From NCBI GenBank assembly GCA_963757185.1, contig CAVWQI010000008.1, positions 310,001 to 374,000 on the forward strand: DNA of 64,000 bases, read 5' to 3'. The notes beneath the pieces are model-generated. The model made no database searches. It was given only the letters and a program-made list of their open reading frames with translations, and was not told where the DNA came from. The position numbers and the translations under genes were made by a program. Every line of letters starts with the position of its first letter. Position 1 is the stretch's first letter. The stretch comes from JAQBQB01 sp963757185 (GTDB lineage: Bacteria > Gemmatimonadota > Gemmatimonadetes > Gemmatimonadales > Gemmatimonadaceae). Shown piece after piece: positions 8,133-16,544 of the stretch.

Positions 8133-9212
8133 GTGCAGCTCCCCGTCGATCCTCCGGTACTGCCGATGCTGGCCACTCGTGTCGACGAGTTGCCGGCCGG
8201 CGACGGTTGGATCTTCGAGCCGAAGTGGGACGGCTTTCGTACGCTCGTCTTCCGCGACGGCGACGAGATGTTCATCCAGAGTCGCGACGAACGCCCGCTC
8301 GACCGCTACTTCCCGGAGCTCGTCGAGGCGTTGAAGCCTCGGATCCCCGACCGCTGCGTCCTCGACGGCGAGATCGTCATCGTGAGCGACCACGGGCTCG
8401 AATTCGAGGCGTTGCAACTGCGACTGCACCCGGCCGAGTCGCGCGTGAGAAAGCTGGCCGCCGAGATTCCCGCGTCGATCGTGTTCTTCGACGTGCTGGC
8501 CGACGGCAACACCGATCTGCGCGAGCACCCGTTCGCCGTGCGCCGATCGATGCTCGAGTCGATGCTCGCCGGCGCGACGCCGCCTGTGCACGTGACTCCC
8601 GCGACCACCGACCGCGCGCTTGCCGCCGATTGGTTCAAGCGCTTCGAGGGTGCGGGGCTCGACGGCGTGATGGCAAAGCGGGAGGAAGGGAAGTACGAGC
8701 CGAACAAGCGCGTCATGCTGAAGATCAAGCACGAGCGCGACTGCGATTGCGTCGTCGCCGGGTTCCGCTGGCACAAGGGGAGCGAGCAGACCGCGATCGG
8801 ATCGCTGCTGCTCGGGCTCTATGACGATTCTGGAAAGCTGCACCATGTCGGCGTGTGTGCCAGCTTCACCGCCGCCAAGCGGCGCGAGCTGGTGACTTTC
8901 CTGGCACCCTATCGCGAGAGCGCGATGGAGAATCACCCGTGGCGCGACTGGATGGATCCGAACAACGCCGAAGCGGCCGCGTACCGGCGCCCGGGCGCCG
9001 GGAGCCGCTGGAGTCAGGGGAAGGACCTGTCGTGGGAACCGTTGCGGCCCGCGCTCGTCGTCCAAGTCGCGTACGACCACATGCAGAGCGGGCGATTCCG
9101 CCACACGGCGCAGTTCAGGCGCTGGCGTACCGACAAACCGCCGCGCGACTGCACGTTCGAGCAGCTCGAGGTCGTGCCGCCGTACGAGTTGGCGCAGATC
9201 TTCGGACGCTAG
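8133..9212 (+). CDS. ATP-dependent DNA ligase (LigC type)
   Basis: A 359-residue ligase that seals nicks with ATP. The adenylated lysine is K31 in EPKWDGFR (KxDG motif I); motif III is LDGEIV near residue 92, motif IV DGVMAKR near 180, motif V LKIKHERDCD near 200. An OB-fold domain follows from about residue 215 and ends EVVPPYELAQIFGR. The size and lack of extra domains match the LigC class used in repair rather than the NAD-dependent replicative LigA. The GTG start lacks a strong Shine-Dalgarno site. A LigD-type polymerase lies 2.2 kb away on the other strand; no Ku gene is in the window. Confidence 0.93.
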   Translation: MQLPVDPPVLPMLATRVDELPAGDGWIFEPKWDGFRTLVFRDGDEMFIQSRDERPLDRYFPELVEALKPRIPDRCVLDGEIVIVSDHGLEFEALQLRLHPAESRVRKLAAEIPASIVFFDVLADGNTDLREHPFAVRRSMLESMLAGATPPVHVTPATTDRALAADWFKRFEGAGLDGVMAKREEGKYEPNKRVMLKIKHERDCDCVVAGFRWHKGSEQTAIGSLLLGLYDDSGKLHHVGVCASFTAAKRRELVTFLAPYRESAMENHPWRDWMDPNNAEAAAYRRPGAGSRWSQGKDLSWEPLRPALVVQVAYDHMQSGRFRHTAQFRRWRTDKPPRDCTFEQLEVVPPYELAQIFGR

Positions 9213-9278
9213 AGCGTATATTCGAATGCGCGTCTTCGCGCGGTAGGCGTGACCCCACTGGCGCGATCGGAGCAGCCG

Positions 9279-9692
9279 ATGCTTACATTTGCCAGGAATC
9301 CGTCAAGGCTGATCGCCCTGGAAGTGGCAGTCGCTTGTATGACGGGGTGCCAATTGTTCCCCACGGACCGTGTCTGCACGCAGGAGGCACGAACGTCGCT
9401 CACGGTCAACGTCATCGATTCACAGTCCGGCGCGCGACTCGATTCAGGATCGACGGTAATCGTCGTTGGCGGGACCGTTCACGACTCCGTTACCGCCACC
9501 GCGCCAGGGAACCCGTTTATGGCGACCGCGTGGTGGGACGAAGCACGAGTGCCGGCGGGCACGTACTCGGTATTCGTTCGCAGGGCGGGCTACGCCGACT
9601 GGACACGAAACGGTGTGGTCATCAAGGCTGGCGAGTGTCATGTCACCTCACCGGCGGAACTGACTGCCGCTCTACAGCGGCTGGGTTCGTAG
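9279..9692 (+). CDS. Small lipoprotein with carboxypeptidase-regulatory-like fold
   Basis: A 137-residue protein. ATG 9279 is preferred because it starts directly at a lipoprotein signal (LIALEVAVACMTGCQ, lipidated Cys about residue 24); ten further residues upstream would spoil it. The rest is a single beta-sandwich with SLTVNVIDSQSGARLDSGST and VPAGTYSVFVRRAGYADW, the pattern of carboxypeptidase-regulatory-like domains. It probably sits in the membrane facing the periplasm. It ends one base before the convergent gene, whose product has the same kind of domain. Confidence 0.65.
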   Translation: MLTFARNPSRLIALEVAVACMTGCQLFPTDRVCTQEARTSLTVNVIDSQSGARLDSGSTVIVVGGTVHDSVTATAPGNPFMATAWWDEARVPAGTYSVFVRRAGYADWTRNGVVIKAGECHVTSPAELTAALQRLGS

Positions 9693-11432
9693 TCAGCGAC
9701 GTTTTAGAACTCGCGCCATTGGCAGCACGGTCAGCGAGTCCCTAAGCAGGAACGGAAACGCCGTGATCACGCCTTCGCGATCGCGGATGGTGACGATGAC
9801 CGAGTCGCCGACGACAAAACTGCCCTGACAAAGCTCATAGATGCCGTCGGTCCCCGTGCGCGTGCTCGTGATCTCCTGGTCCGAGTTGATCAAGGCGAAT
9901 GCCGATGACTCGGCTCGCGCGCGCGTTGTGCTCGAGCCCTCGCTCACGCTTGCCCGAATCTGGTCCACCGCCGTCCCCTTTGGACCGGTGACTCGGCCGA
10001 TCATCCAGACGGCACCCGGCCGTTTGCGCGGGATGAAGTCGACCCAGATGCCGTCGTGCCGACAGCGGTCCGCCACATAGTCCTGGGCGGTCGAGACCTC
10101 GACTGTTTCACGCAGCGTCGAATCACGCACGGCCTCGAACGTCAACGGGTTTCGAAGCACGATGCCGAGCGGTTCGAGCAACGTGTCGACGACGATGAGG
10201 TTGTACGGGCCGGGGAGCAGACGTTTCAGCGTGACTTCACCCCTCGCGTCGACTCGTCCCGAGTAGTCGGTGTCTTCGAGTCTCACCAGCGCGCCGGCGG
10301 CGGGCGCGTGTGAGCGCGTGAGCGCGGTGAGAGCGAGCCCGCCGAGGGGTGCGTCCCAGGTGAGTCCGGACGGCCACGCGATGCGTGCCACTTCGCCGCC
10401 CGATTCCTGTGCACCCACCCCGCGAGTCATGTATCTCTTCGTGCGATTGTCGTAGAGCGAGTCGTCGCGAATGGTTGGAAGGCGCAGAGACCATCGGTCG
10501 ATGATCACGACGCCGTTCGCCATTTCACGAAACGTGATCCATCCGCCGGGGTTCGCGGGCTCGAGCGAGCGATCGACCCCTACGTAACGAAACTCGAGAC
10601 GGCGCAACTGACGCTGCGTCGTGTCCACCCAGAGTACGCCATCGATGTCCACTCGGTTGCGCGCGCGTTTCGGGGTGCTGAATCCTAGGCCCACCTCGGT
10701 CGGATGGTCGCGATCGCCTCGCACCAGGCGCATGCAATACCCCGCCATGAACGCGTCGTCGAGCAGCGCGTCCGCGTCGGGAGCGAGAATCGTCTGCCCG
10801 GTCATGTCGTCCTTCACGAATCCGTCGCGCACGAATTCGGCCCCCGTTCGAGCCGAAACGAAAGACGCAGCGGATTTTGCGCTCGAGTCGAGCTTCACCG
10901 ACTGACGCACGATCCGGTCGCTCGTGCCGTCCATCATCCGTTGGAATCGAAGCCGCACGATTGTTCCGGGGTTCGCTTCGCGCGCGACAACGCTGTTGAG
11001 CAAGCTCGCCCGCGCCTGCTCGAGCAATCCGAGTGCTTGGCCGGCGTCGTCGCGACGCGGGCAGCCGTTCGCGCTCACCATCATCGGCTCGAGCATCGTC
11101 GGGAGCGTCGTCATGAGCACGTCGAGCGTGTCGACGGCGCCGCCCTTTCGCACGAGCGGTACGGTCGCCGGCCGGAATCCGATGCGCAGAAACCGCAGTT
11201 GCGTCGTGTTCGGGGATACGGTTATGCGGTATCGTCCCTGTTCGTCGGTGATGTTGCGCCCCAGCGCCCGCCCGCCGACGTCGAGCAGTGTGATAACCGC
11301 GCCGCGAATCGGCTGCCGGCTCGCGCTCTCTCGCACCGTACCGCGAACTTCCTGCGCGGTCGCGGACCGAACGGCCCCGGCCGTGAGCGCGGACGCCGTC
11401 GCGAGCATGACGAATGTGTGGCGCAATTGCAT
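9693..11432 (-). CDS. Secreted carboxypeptidase-regulatory-like protein
   Basis: A 579-residue exported protein. ATG 11432 gives a clean signal peptide (MQLRHTFVMLATASALTAGA); a TTG six codons earlier would overlap the preceding gene by four bases and is the alternative. The first domain (about 28-110) is carboxypeptidase-regulatory-like: EVRGTVRESASRQPIRGAVI, DEQGRYRITV. A large beta-rich middle section with VDIDGVLWVDTTQRQLRRLE resembles the outer-membrane-lipoprotein-carrier-like region common in such proteins, and a second and third regulatory-like sandwich lie near 370 and 485. Four cysteines may pair. No enzymatic motif is visible. It is probably in an operon with the LigD-type polymerase only by proximity. 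Confidence 0.75.
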   Translation of the reverse strand: MQLRHTFVMLATASALTAGAVRSATAQEVRGTVRESASRQPIRGAVITLLDVGGRALGRNITDEQGRYRITVSPNTTQLRFLRIGFRPATVPLVRKGGAVDTLDVLMTTLPTMLEPMMVSANGCPRRDDAGQALGLLEQARASLLNSVVAREANPGTIVRLRFQRMMDGTSDRIVRQSVKLDSSAKSAASFVSARTGAEFVRDGFVKDDMTGQTILAPDADALLDDAFMAGYCMRLVRGDRDHPTEVGLGFSTPKRARNRVDIDGVLWVDTTQRQLRRLEFRYVGVDRSLEPANPGGWITFREMANGVVIIDRWSLRLPTIRDDSLYDNRTKRYMTRGVGAQESGGEVARIAWPSGLTWDAPLGGLALTALTRSHAPAAGALVRLEDTDYSGRVDARGEVTLKRLLPGPYNLIVVDTLLEPLGIVLRNPLTFEAVRDSTLRETVEVSTAQDYVADRCRHDGIWVDFIPRKRPGAVWMIGRVTGPKGTAVDQIRASVSEGSSTTRARAESSAFALINSDQEITSTRTGTDGIYELCQGSFVVGDSVIVTIRDREGVITAFPFLLRDSLTVLPMARVLKRR

Positions 11433-11446
11433 TCTCGATCGTGGAC

Positions 11447-12469
11447 TCAAGACTTCGGCGGACGTTTCGCGCGCGACGGCGCGACGCGTGGCGCCTCACC
11501 CTCCGCCTTTCGAAAATGCGGCGGCCAGGGCGCGTCGCCTAGACCCTCCGCCTGGTCGCGCGCCGCCAACTCGAGCAACGCGTCCAGCGAACCCACCGCG
11601 GCGTCGATCCCCCGGTGCGGGTCGCCAAGCTTGGCGAAGCGCACCGGCATCGTGAGCGCGGTGAAATCGGCCGGATCGCAGTCGGGCACCTCGTCCCACG
11701 TCAGCGGTGCCGATGCGCGCGCATCCGGTAGGGGCCGCAACGAATACGCCGAGCACATCGTGCGGTCCTTGGCGTTCTGATTGTAGTCGAGAAAAACGCC
11801 GTGACGCTCTTCCTTCCACCACTTTGACGTCGCGATCGCCGGCGCACGCCGCTCGATCGCTCGAGAGAAGGCCAGCGCCGCGCGCCGCACATCGGTGAAC
11901 GACCACCTCGGCTCGATGCGCGCCCAGATGTGCATCCCGCGCGACCCGCTCGTCTTCGGCCAACCGACGAGGCCCATCTCCTCGAGCAGCGCCTTCGACT
12001 CCATCGCGACGCGACGCACGTCGGCCCACGCGACCCCAGGCGTGGGGTCGAGGTCGATGCGCAGCTCGTCGGGATGGTGCAGGTCGCCGGCGCGCACCGG
12101 ATGCGGATGCAGCTCGATGCAGCCGAGGTTGACGATCCACTCGAGACCGGCCGTGTCGTCGACGACGACCTCGGTCGCCGTGCGCCCCGAAGGAAACGAC
12201 AGCGTGACGGTGCGCAGCCACTCCGGCCGCTTCTCCGGCGCGCGCTTCTGATAGAACGGTTCGTGCTCAGCGCCGTCGACGAACCGCTTGAGCATGATCG
12301 GCCGGTCGCGTATGCCGCGAAGCGCGCCGTCGGCGACGGCGAGGTAATAGCGCGCGACGTCGAGCTTCGTGAGCTGGACGTCGCGCGAAAAGTACGGTTT
12401 GTCCGGATTGGTGATCCGAACTTCACGCCCGTCGATCGAGAGAACCTCGACGGCTTCTTTCTTCGGCAT
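11447..12469 (-). CDS. LigD-type DNA repair polymerase (archaeo-eukaryotic primase fold)
   Basis: A 340-residue stand-alone homologue of the polymerase domain of LigD. The catalytic aspartates are in RIDLDPTPG (D139 and D141 counted from ATG 12469) and the phosphate-binding SGSRGMH follows at about 174-180; the downstream MCSAYSLRPLP and APLTWDEV segments are also typical. The shorter start at 12469 (MPKKEAVEVLS) is preferred over one 22 codons upstream that would lie in intergenic sequence. Such enzymes fill gaps and insert ribonucleotides during end joining. In many bacteria the domain is fused to ligase and nuclease domains; here it is separate, with a ligase gene nearby on the opposite strand. 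Confidence 0.92.
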   Translation of the reverse strand: MPKKEAVEVLSIDGREVRITNPDKPYFSRDVQLTKLDVARYYLAVADGALRGIRDRPIMLKRFVDGAEHEPFYQKRAPEKRPEWLRTVTLSFPSGRTATEVVVDDTAGLEWIVNLGCIELHPHPVRAGDLHHPDELRIDLDPTPGVAWADVRRVAMESKALLEEMGLVGWPKTSGSRGMHIWARIEPRWSFTDVRRAALAFSRAIERRAPAIATSKWWKEERHGVFLDYNQNAKDRTMCSAYSLRPLPDARASAPLTWDEVPDCDPADFTALTMPVRFAKLGDPHRGIDAAVGSLDALLELAARDQAEGLGDAPWPPHFRKAEGEAPRVAPSRAKRPPKS

Positions 12470-12551
12470 GCGGTGACGGATGAAGTAGGTCCGGCGCAGC
12501 GAATGTGAATTCGCCACGCCGGACCGTCCAGTCACCTACCTGTCTTTACGT

Positions 12552-12591
12552 GGTCCACCGGTCCACCGGTCCACCGGTCCACCGGTCGACC
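12552..12591. repeat. Octamer tandem array A (GGTCCACC x4 plus GGTCGACC)
   Basis: Five head-to-tail 8-bp units: four exact GGTCCACC and one GGTCGACC. The array begins 5 bases after the stop of the TIGR03118 gene (reading on the minus strand) and ends about 80 bases before the polymerase start at 12469. The same unit recurs at 14588, 24153, 25490 and 36386. Confidence 0.9.
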
Positions 12592-12595
12592 AACC

Positions 12596-13699
12596 TTACT
12601 GAACAACCGGCGTCAACGTGCCGACGAGGCCGTGCATCTCGTCGTTCGGACCCGACGAGAAGTACATCACGGTCGAGCCGGGGAACGGACCGAAGGCCAA
12701 GCCCCACAGGCCGCTGAGCTGAATCGCATTGCCGTCGCCGCCGCGCAGGTTGTCGACGAACGCGCCGGTGTTCGGATCGTACGCCGCGATCAAGCCGTCG
12801 CCGAAATTCCCGACGATCAGATCGCCGGCGAACCGGCTGAAGCCCGTCGGGGCAATGACCATCCCCCACGGCGAGTTCAAGGCGCCGCCCGAGACGAGCC
12901 GCTTCGACAGGCTGCCGTCGGGGTTGAAGACGTCGATGAAGCCGTTGCCGAGGCCCGCGTCGTCGTCCTTGTTGTCCGGCGCTTTCTGCTTGGCGTAGCT
13001 CACGTACAGCTTGCCGTTGATGTTCGTGATGCCGAACGGAGCGAAGCCGGCGGCCATGCCCGCGTCGGTGAACGAATTCACGAGCACGAAGTTCTTGTCG
13101 TAGACGTCCACGGCGTTGGCGTGAAAATTCGTCGCGTAGAGGAAATTCGCGCCGCCGTTCTGTGCCATGGCGATGCCCTTGTACACCGCGCCGGTGGCCG
13201 AGCGGTCGGCGACGATGACGGCGCTGTTGTTCGGCGCCGACGGGTTCCAGGCCGAGATCGTTCCGTCCTCGCCGGCGAAGATGAACGCGGCGGCGCCGAT
13301 CGCCGGGAGCTGGGTCGGCCCGATTCCGACGATGACGAAGTCGCCGGTGCTGTTGAGGACCACGCCCGTCGGAACGCCCTGCTCGCCGTCCGCGCCGGGG
13401 ATGGTGACCGTCGTTGGCACCTTCGAGCCGTTTCCGTTGTACACGGTAGAAGTGCCGGTTCCGTTGTTGGCCACCCAGAGCAGCCCCGTCGGGCCAAAAG
13501 CGATGCCCCAGGGATTCACGAGGTTCGGATCGATCGTCGTCGCCACGCCCTGGTCGACGACGAGCGAAGCCAGAGTGAATTGGTTGAGCGGCGTGACGAT
13601 GGCGACGACGTTGCGGTCGTTGTCGCTGCACGCCGCAAAGGCAACGGCGAGCGTTGCCATGGTGAGGGATCGGCCAACCTTGATCGAGCGTGGAATCAT
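12596..13699 (-). CDS. TIGR03118-family lipoprotein (beta-propeller-like)
   Basis: A 367-residue protein. ATG 13699 is chosen because an AGGAG lies nine bases upstream and it starts directly at a signal ending in an AFAAC lipobox-like site (Cys about 24). The body is made of repeated short strands with NPWGIAFGPTGLLWVANNGTG, FGITNINGKLYVSYAKQ, SPWGMVIAPTGFSRFAGDLIVGN and GLWGLAFGPF, the hallmark of the TIGR03118 family, a propeller-like secreted family of unknown function. Its stop lies next to octamer array A. It diverges from the M23 peptidase gene across 198 bp. Confidence 0.88.
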   Translation of the reverse strand: MIPRSIKVGRSLTMATLAVAFAACSDNDRNVVAIVTPLNQFTLASLVVDQGVATTIDPNLVNPWGIAFGPTGLLWVANNGTGTSTVYNGNGSKVPTTVTIPGADGEQGVPTGVVLNSTGDFVIVGIGPTQLPAIGAAAFIFAGEDGTISAWNPSAPNNSAVIVADRSATGAVYKGIAMAQNGGANFLYATNFHANAVDVYDKNFVLVNSFTDAGMAAGFAPFGITNINGKLYVSYAKQKAPDNKDDDAGLGNGFIDVFNPDGSLSKRLVSGGALNSPWGMVIAPTGFSRFAGDLIVGNFGDGLIAAYDPNTGAFVDNLRGGDGNAIQLSGLWGLAFGPFPGSTVMYFSSGPNDEMHGLVGTLTPVVQ

Positions 13700-13897
13700 G
13701 TTCTTCGTCTCCTGGATGCGGCGTCCGTTTCCTGCGGCGCGCACTGCGGGACGACGCGCCGACTTCGCCGCCCAACGCGAGACGCGTTCCGGTGCCACCG
13801 GCGGGCGCGGAACCTCCGCACGGGATCGCTCGATCGCGTTCTCGGCCGTCGGGGACAACACGGCGCGCAACGTGCGCGCGCCCGAATCGTCAACTCG

Positions 13898-14608
13898 ATG
13901 ATGCGCCCGAACTTCCTCTCCGCCGCCCTCGGCATCGCGCTCGCCTCGACGGCGTGCACGCGCCCTGTGCTCTATTATCCCGATCCGGCTCCGGCCCCCT
14001 CCGCTGAGACGCCCGCGATAAAGCCGGTCGCGACGTCACGGCCGGGTCGCTCGGGTGCCGCGGCGACGCCGGAATTTCCCGACGCGACCGTCGCGGTGGT
14101 CGGATCGAGCGCGAGCGACGCGGCATACCTGCTGAGCCGCCGGATTCTCATCCCGGTAGCGGGCGGGGACATGTCGAAAGTGGAAGATTCGTTCTATGAA
14201 CCGCGCGACGGCGGCCGAACGCATCGCGCCATCGACATCCTCGCCCCGCGCGGCACGCCCATCCTCTCGGCCGACGACGGGAAGATCCTGCGTATGTCGA
14301 CGAGCGAGCTGGGCGGCATCTCCATGTACACGGTCGACCCCGATGCCAGGCTCGTGTACTACTACGCTCATATGGATCGTTACAACGACGCGATGTCGCC
14401 CGGCCGAGAGATCGTGAAGGGCGACACGCTCGGCTTCGTCGGTACGACGGGGAACGCCCCGAAGGACACGCCCCACCTTCACTTTCAGGTCATGCGTTGG
14501 CCGGCCGACAACAAGTACTGGGACGGCGAGGCCATCGATCCGTTCGATGCTCTGGGCGGCGTGCGGCACGATCGGGCCCATCATATGGGTGGACCGATGG
14601 ACTGGTAG
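13898..14608 (+). CDS. M23-family metallopeptidase lipoprotein
   Basis: A 236-residue protein with a lipoprotein signal (ALGIALASTACTRP; lipidated Cys about 20), a proline/alanine linker, and a LytM/M23 domain. Zinc ligands are visible as THRAIDILAPRGTP (HxxxD, about residue 108-112) and HLHFQV (HxH, about 197-199). Such enzymes cut peptidoglycan cross-bridges or act as inactive activators; the metal motif here is intact. ATG 13901 is an equally possible start. The last residues GGPMDW and the stop codon are encoded by an octamer array, so the natural 3' end may have been reshaped by the repeat. Confidence 0.87.
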   Translation: MMRPNFLSAALGIALASTACTRPVLYYPDPAPAPSAETPAIKPVATSRPGRSGAAATPEFPDATVAVVGSSASDAAYLLSRRILIPVAGGDMSKVEDSFYEPRDGGRTHRAIDILAPRGTPILSADDGKILRMSTSELGGISMYTVDPDARLVYYYAHMDRYNDAMSPGREIVKGDTLGFVGTTGNAPKDTPHLHFQVMRWPADNKYWDGEAIDPFDALGGVRHDRAHHMGGPMDW

Positions 14609-14619
14609 ACAGCTGGACG
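14588..14619. repeat. Octamer tandem array B, overlapping the M23 stop
   Basis: Four degenerate 8-bp units in register: GGTGGACC, GATGGACT, GGTAGACA, GCTGGACG. The first is the reverse complement of the GGTCCACC unit. The array encodes the last six residues and TAG stop of the M23 gene and ends 15 bases before the YhbY start. Confidence 0.65.
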
Positions 14620-14634
14620 GCATATCTTCCCCGC

Positions 14635-14943
14635 ATGCCGCTTTCATCCAAGGAACGGGCCGCGCTGCGCGGCGAGGCGCATCGTCTCACAGCGAGCGTC
14701 CACATCGGACAGCACGGGCTCACCGACACCGTGCGTCAGACCGTCGACGACGATCTGCGCACGCACGAGCTCGTGAAGATTCAGTTCACGAAGAGCGCCG
14801 ACGCCGACGTGAAAGGCGCCGCGAACGACCTGGCCGCCACACTCAGCGCCGACGTCGTGCAGGTGATCGGACGGACGGCCACGCTGTTTCGCCCGAATCC
14901 CGAACTGGTGAGGAAGGCAGGGCGACAGCCCTGGCAGCGATAG
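14635..14943 (+). CDS. yhbY: YhbY-family RNA-binding protein (CRM domain)
   Basis: A 102-residue single CRM-domain protein: LSSKERAALRGEAHRL at the N terminus, VHIGQHGLTDTVRQTVDDDL (containing the GxxG-like loop) and ELVKIQFTKSADAD, ending with VVQVIGRTATLFRPNP. Family members associate with pre-50S ribosomal particles in bacteria. The ATG at 14635 matches the usual family start. It is followed nine bases later by a TPR protein gene with a strong AGGAGG site. Confidence 0.92.
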   Translation: MPLSSKERAALRGEAHRLTASVHIGQHGLTDTVRQTVDDDLRTHELVKIQFTKSADADVKGAANDLAATLSADVVQVIGRTATLFRPNPELVRKAGRQPWQR

Positions 14944-14952
14944 GAGGAACTC

Positions 14953-16434
14953 ATGAGCAGCGCACGCATCGCGACGATTGCGTTGACGACTCCGTTTGCG
15001 CTCACGATCGCCCAGGCCCCGGTCACCGAAAAACTTGGCTCGGTCCACTTCACCACTTCGTGCCGGGCCACCGTCGCGCCGCAGTTCGACCGTGCCGTCG
15101 CATTGCTGCACTCGTTCGAGTTCGGTGAATCCATTCGCGCCTTCAACGCCGTGTTCGCGGCGGACTCGAGCTGCGCGATGGCACAGTGGGGGATCGCGCT
15201 GAGCCGCTGGGGGAACCCGATGGCGGCCGGTCTTCGCTCGGCGGAGCAGCTGAAGCCCGGACGACAGGCTGTCGACGTCGCCATGCGCGTCGCCCCGCGC
15301 GCCACGGATCGCGAGCGCGGTTACATCAGCGCGGTCAGTCAGCTCTACGACGATGTCGAGCACAAGGACCAGGCCGCGCGCGTCACCGCTTACGAGCAGG
15401 CGATGCGCGATCTCGTGGCGCGGCAGCCGGCGGATACCGAGGCGAAGATCTTCTACGCCATCGCGCTCGTCGCGGCGGCGCCGCCGACGGACAAGACGTA
15501 CGCGAGCCAACTAAAGGCGGGTGAAATCCTGGAGCCGCTGTGGGCGAAGCAGCCGAATCACCCGGGGCTTGCCCACTACATCATTCACACGTACGACTAT
15601 CCGGCGCTCGCCGGCCGGGCCCGTGCCGCCGCCGAACGCTACGCGTCGATCGCGCCGTCGGCGGCGCACGCGCTCCACATGCCCTCGCACACGTTCACGC
15701 GCGTCGGCATGTGGGAGGAGTCGATCCGCGCGAACGAGCGCTCGAAGGCCTCGGCGCTCGAGACTGGCGCGATCGCCGAAGCGCTCCACGCGTCGGATTA
15801 TGCGATGTACGCCAATCTTCAGTTGGGGCGCGAAGCGGAGGCAAAGGCGATTCTCGATGGACTGCCGTCGCTCGCTGCGCGCTTCGACCCCAAAGCGGTG
15901 ACCGGCGCCGCGCCCGGCTCGGCCGGCGTGTTCGCGCTGGCCGCGATTCCCGCGCGATGGACGCTGGAGCGGAGTGCGTGGAAGGAAGCGGCCGCGCTCA
16001 CGCCGAAACCGAGCGACTATCCGTACTGCGAGGCGATGACCTACTTCGCTCGAGCGCTCGGCGCCGCGCACACCAACGATCTGCCGCGGGCGCGGTCGGC
16101 CGTGGATTCACTCGGCGCGATCGCCAAGCGACTGGCTGCGTCGGGAGACACGTACTGGGCGGAGCAGGTGGCGATCCAAAAGCTGGGCGCGCAAGCCTGG
16201 TTGGATTTCGCCGAGCATCGCGAGAGCGACGCTCTCGCTCACATGCGTGAGGCGACGGCGCGCGAGGACGCGACCGAGAAGAGCGCGGTAACACCCGGCC
16301 CGTTGGCGCCGGCGCGAGAGCTGCTCGGTGATCTATTGGTTGCCGTCGGCCGCCCGGACGACGCGCGGGCCGAGTATCGCGCCGTGCTGCAGAAGGAACC
16401 GAACCGGCGCCACTCGATGCTGCTCGCGCGATAG
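14953..16434 (+). CDS. Secreted TPR-repeat protein
   Basis: A 493-residue exported protein preceded by AGGAGG seven bases before ATG. The signal peptide is about 1-21. The remainder is helical with TPR-like pairs: ALLHSFEFGESIRAFNAVFAAD (about 50), HALHMPSHTFTRVGMWEESI (about 240), ANLQLGREAEAKAILDGL (about 285) and LLVAVGRPDDARAEYRAVL near the C terminus. A HPGLAHYIIHTYD segment near 210 with several histidines is typical of this TPR family, whose function is not known; a scaffold or binding role is likely. The TAG stop overlaps the first unit of octamer array C. Confidence 0.8.
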   Translation: MSSARIATIALTTPFALTIAQAPVTEKLGSVHFTTSCRATVAPQFDRAVALLHSFEFGESIRAFNAVFAADSSCAMAQWGIALSRWGNPMAAGLRSAEQLKPGRQAVDVAMRVAPRATDRERGYISAVSQLYDDVEHKDQAARVTAYEQAMRDLVARQPADTEAKIFYAIALVAAAPPTDKTYASQLKAGEILEPLWAKQPNHPGLAHYIIHTYDYPALAGRARAAAERYASIAPSAAHALHMPSHTFTRVGMWEESIRANERSKASALETGAIAEALHASDYAMYANLQLGREAEAKAILDGLPSLAARFDPKAVTGAAPGSAGVFALAAIPARWTLERSAWKEAAALTPKPSDYPYCEAMTYFARALGAAHTNDLPRARSAVDSLGAIAKRLAASGDTYWAEQVAIQKLGAQAWLDFAEHRESDALAHMREATAREDATEKSAVTPGPLAPARELLGDLLVAVGRPDDARAEYRAVLQKEPNRRHSMLLAR

Positions 16435-16544
16435 CTGGACAGCATGACGGCATGACGGCGAAGCTGTGTATTGTCCAGCCGTCCAGCCGTCCAGCCGTCC
16501 AGCCGACTAGCCGTCTAGCCGTCCAGCTGTCTAGCCGCTCGGCC
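16433..16544. repeat. Octamer tandem array C, between convergent genes
   Basis: Fourteen 8-bp positions in one register. The left part reads AGCTGGAC, AGCATGAC, GGCATGAC, then two unrelated octamers; the right part (16473-16544) reads GTCCAGCC four times, then GACTAGCC, GTCTAGCC, GTCCAGCT, GTCTAGCC and GCTCGGCC. AGCTGGAC is the reverse complement of GTCCAGCT, so the two halves are inverted and could fold into a large hairpin. The stop codon of the molybdopterin subunit gene (16515-16517) lies inside the array. Confidence 0.9.

Noticed and set aside
6534..9104. 856-codon minus-strand frame opposite envelope and ligase genes
   Set aside because: Same reasons: it covers the ligase and regulatory-like genes, whose motifs are intact on the plus strand.
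8133..12469. Idea that ligase and polymerase form a single end-joining operon
   Set aside because: They are on opposite strands with other genes between and no Ku gene is visible.
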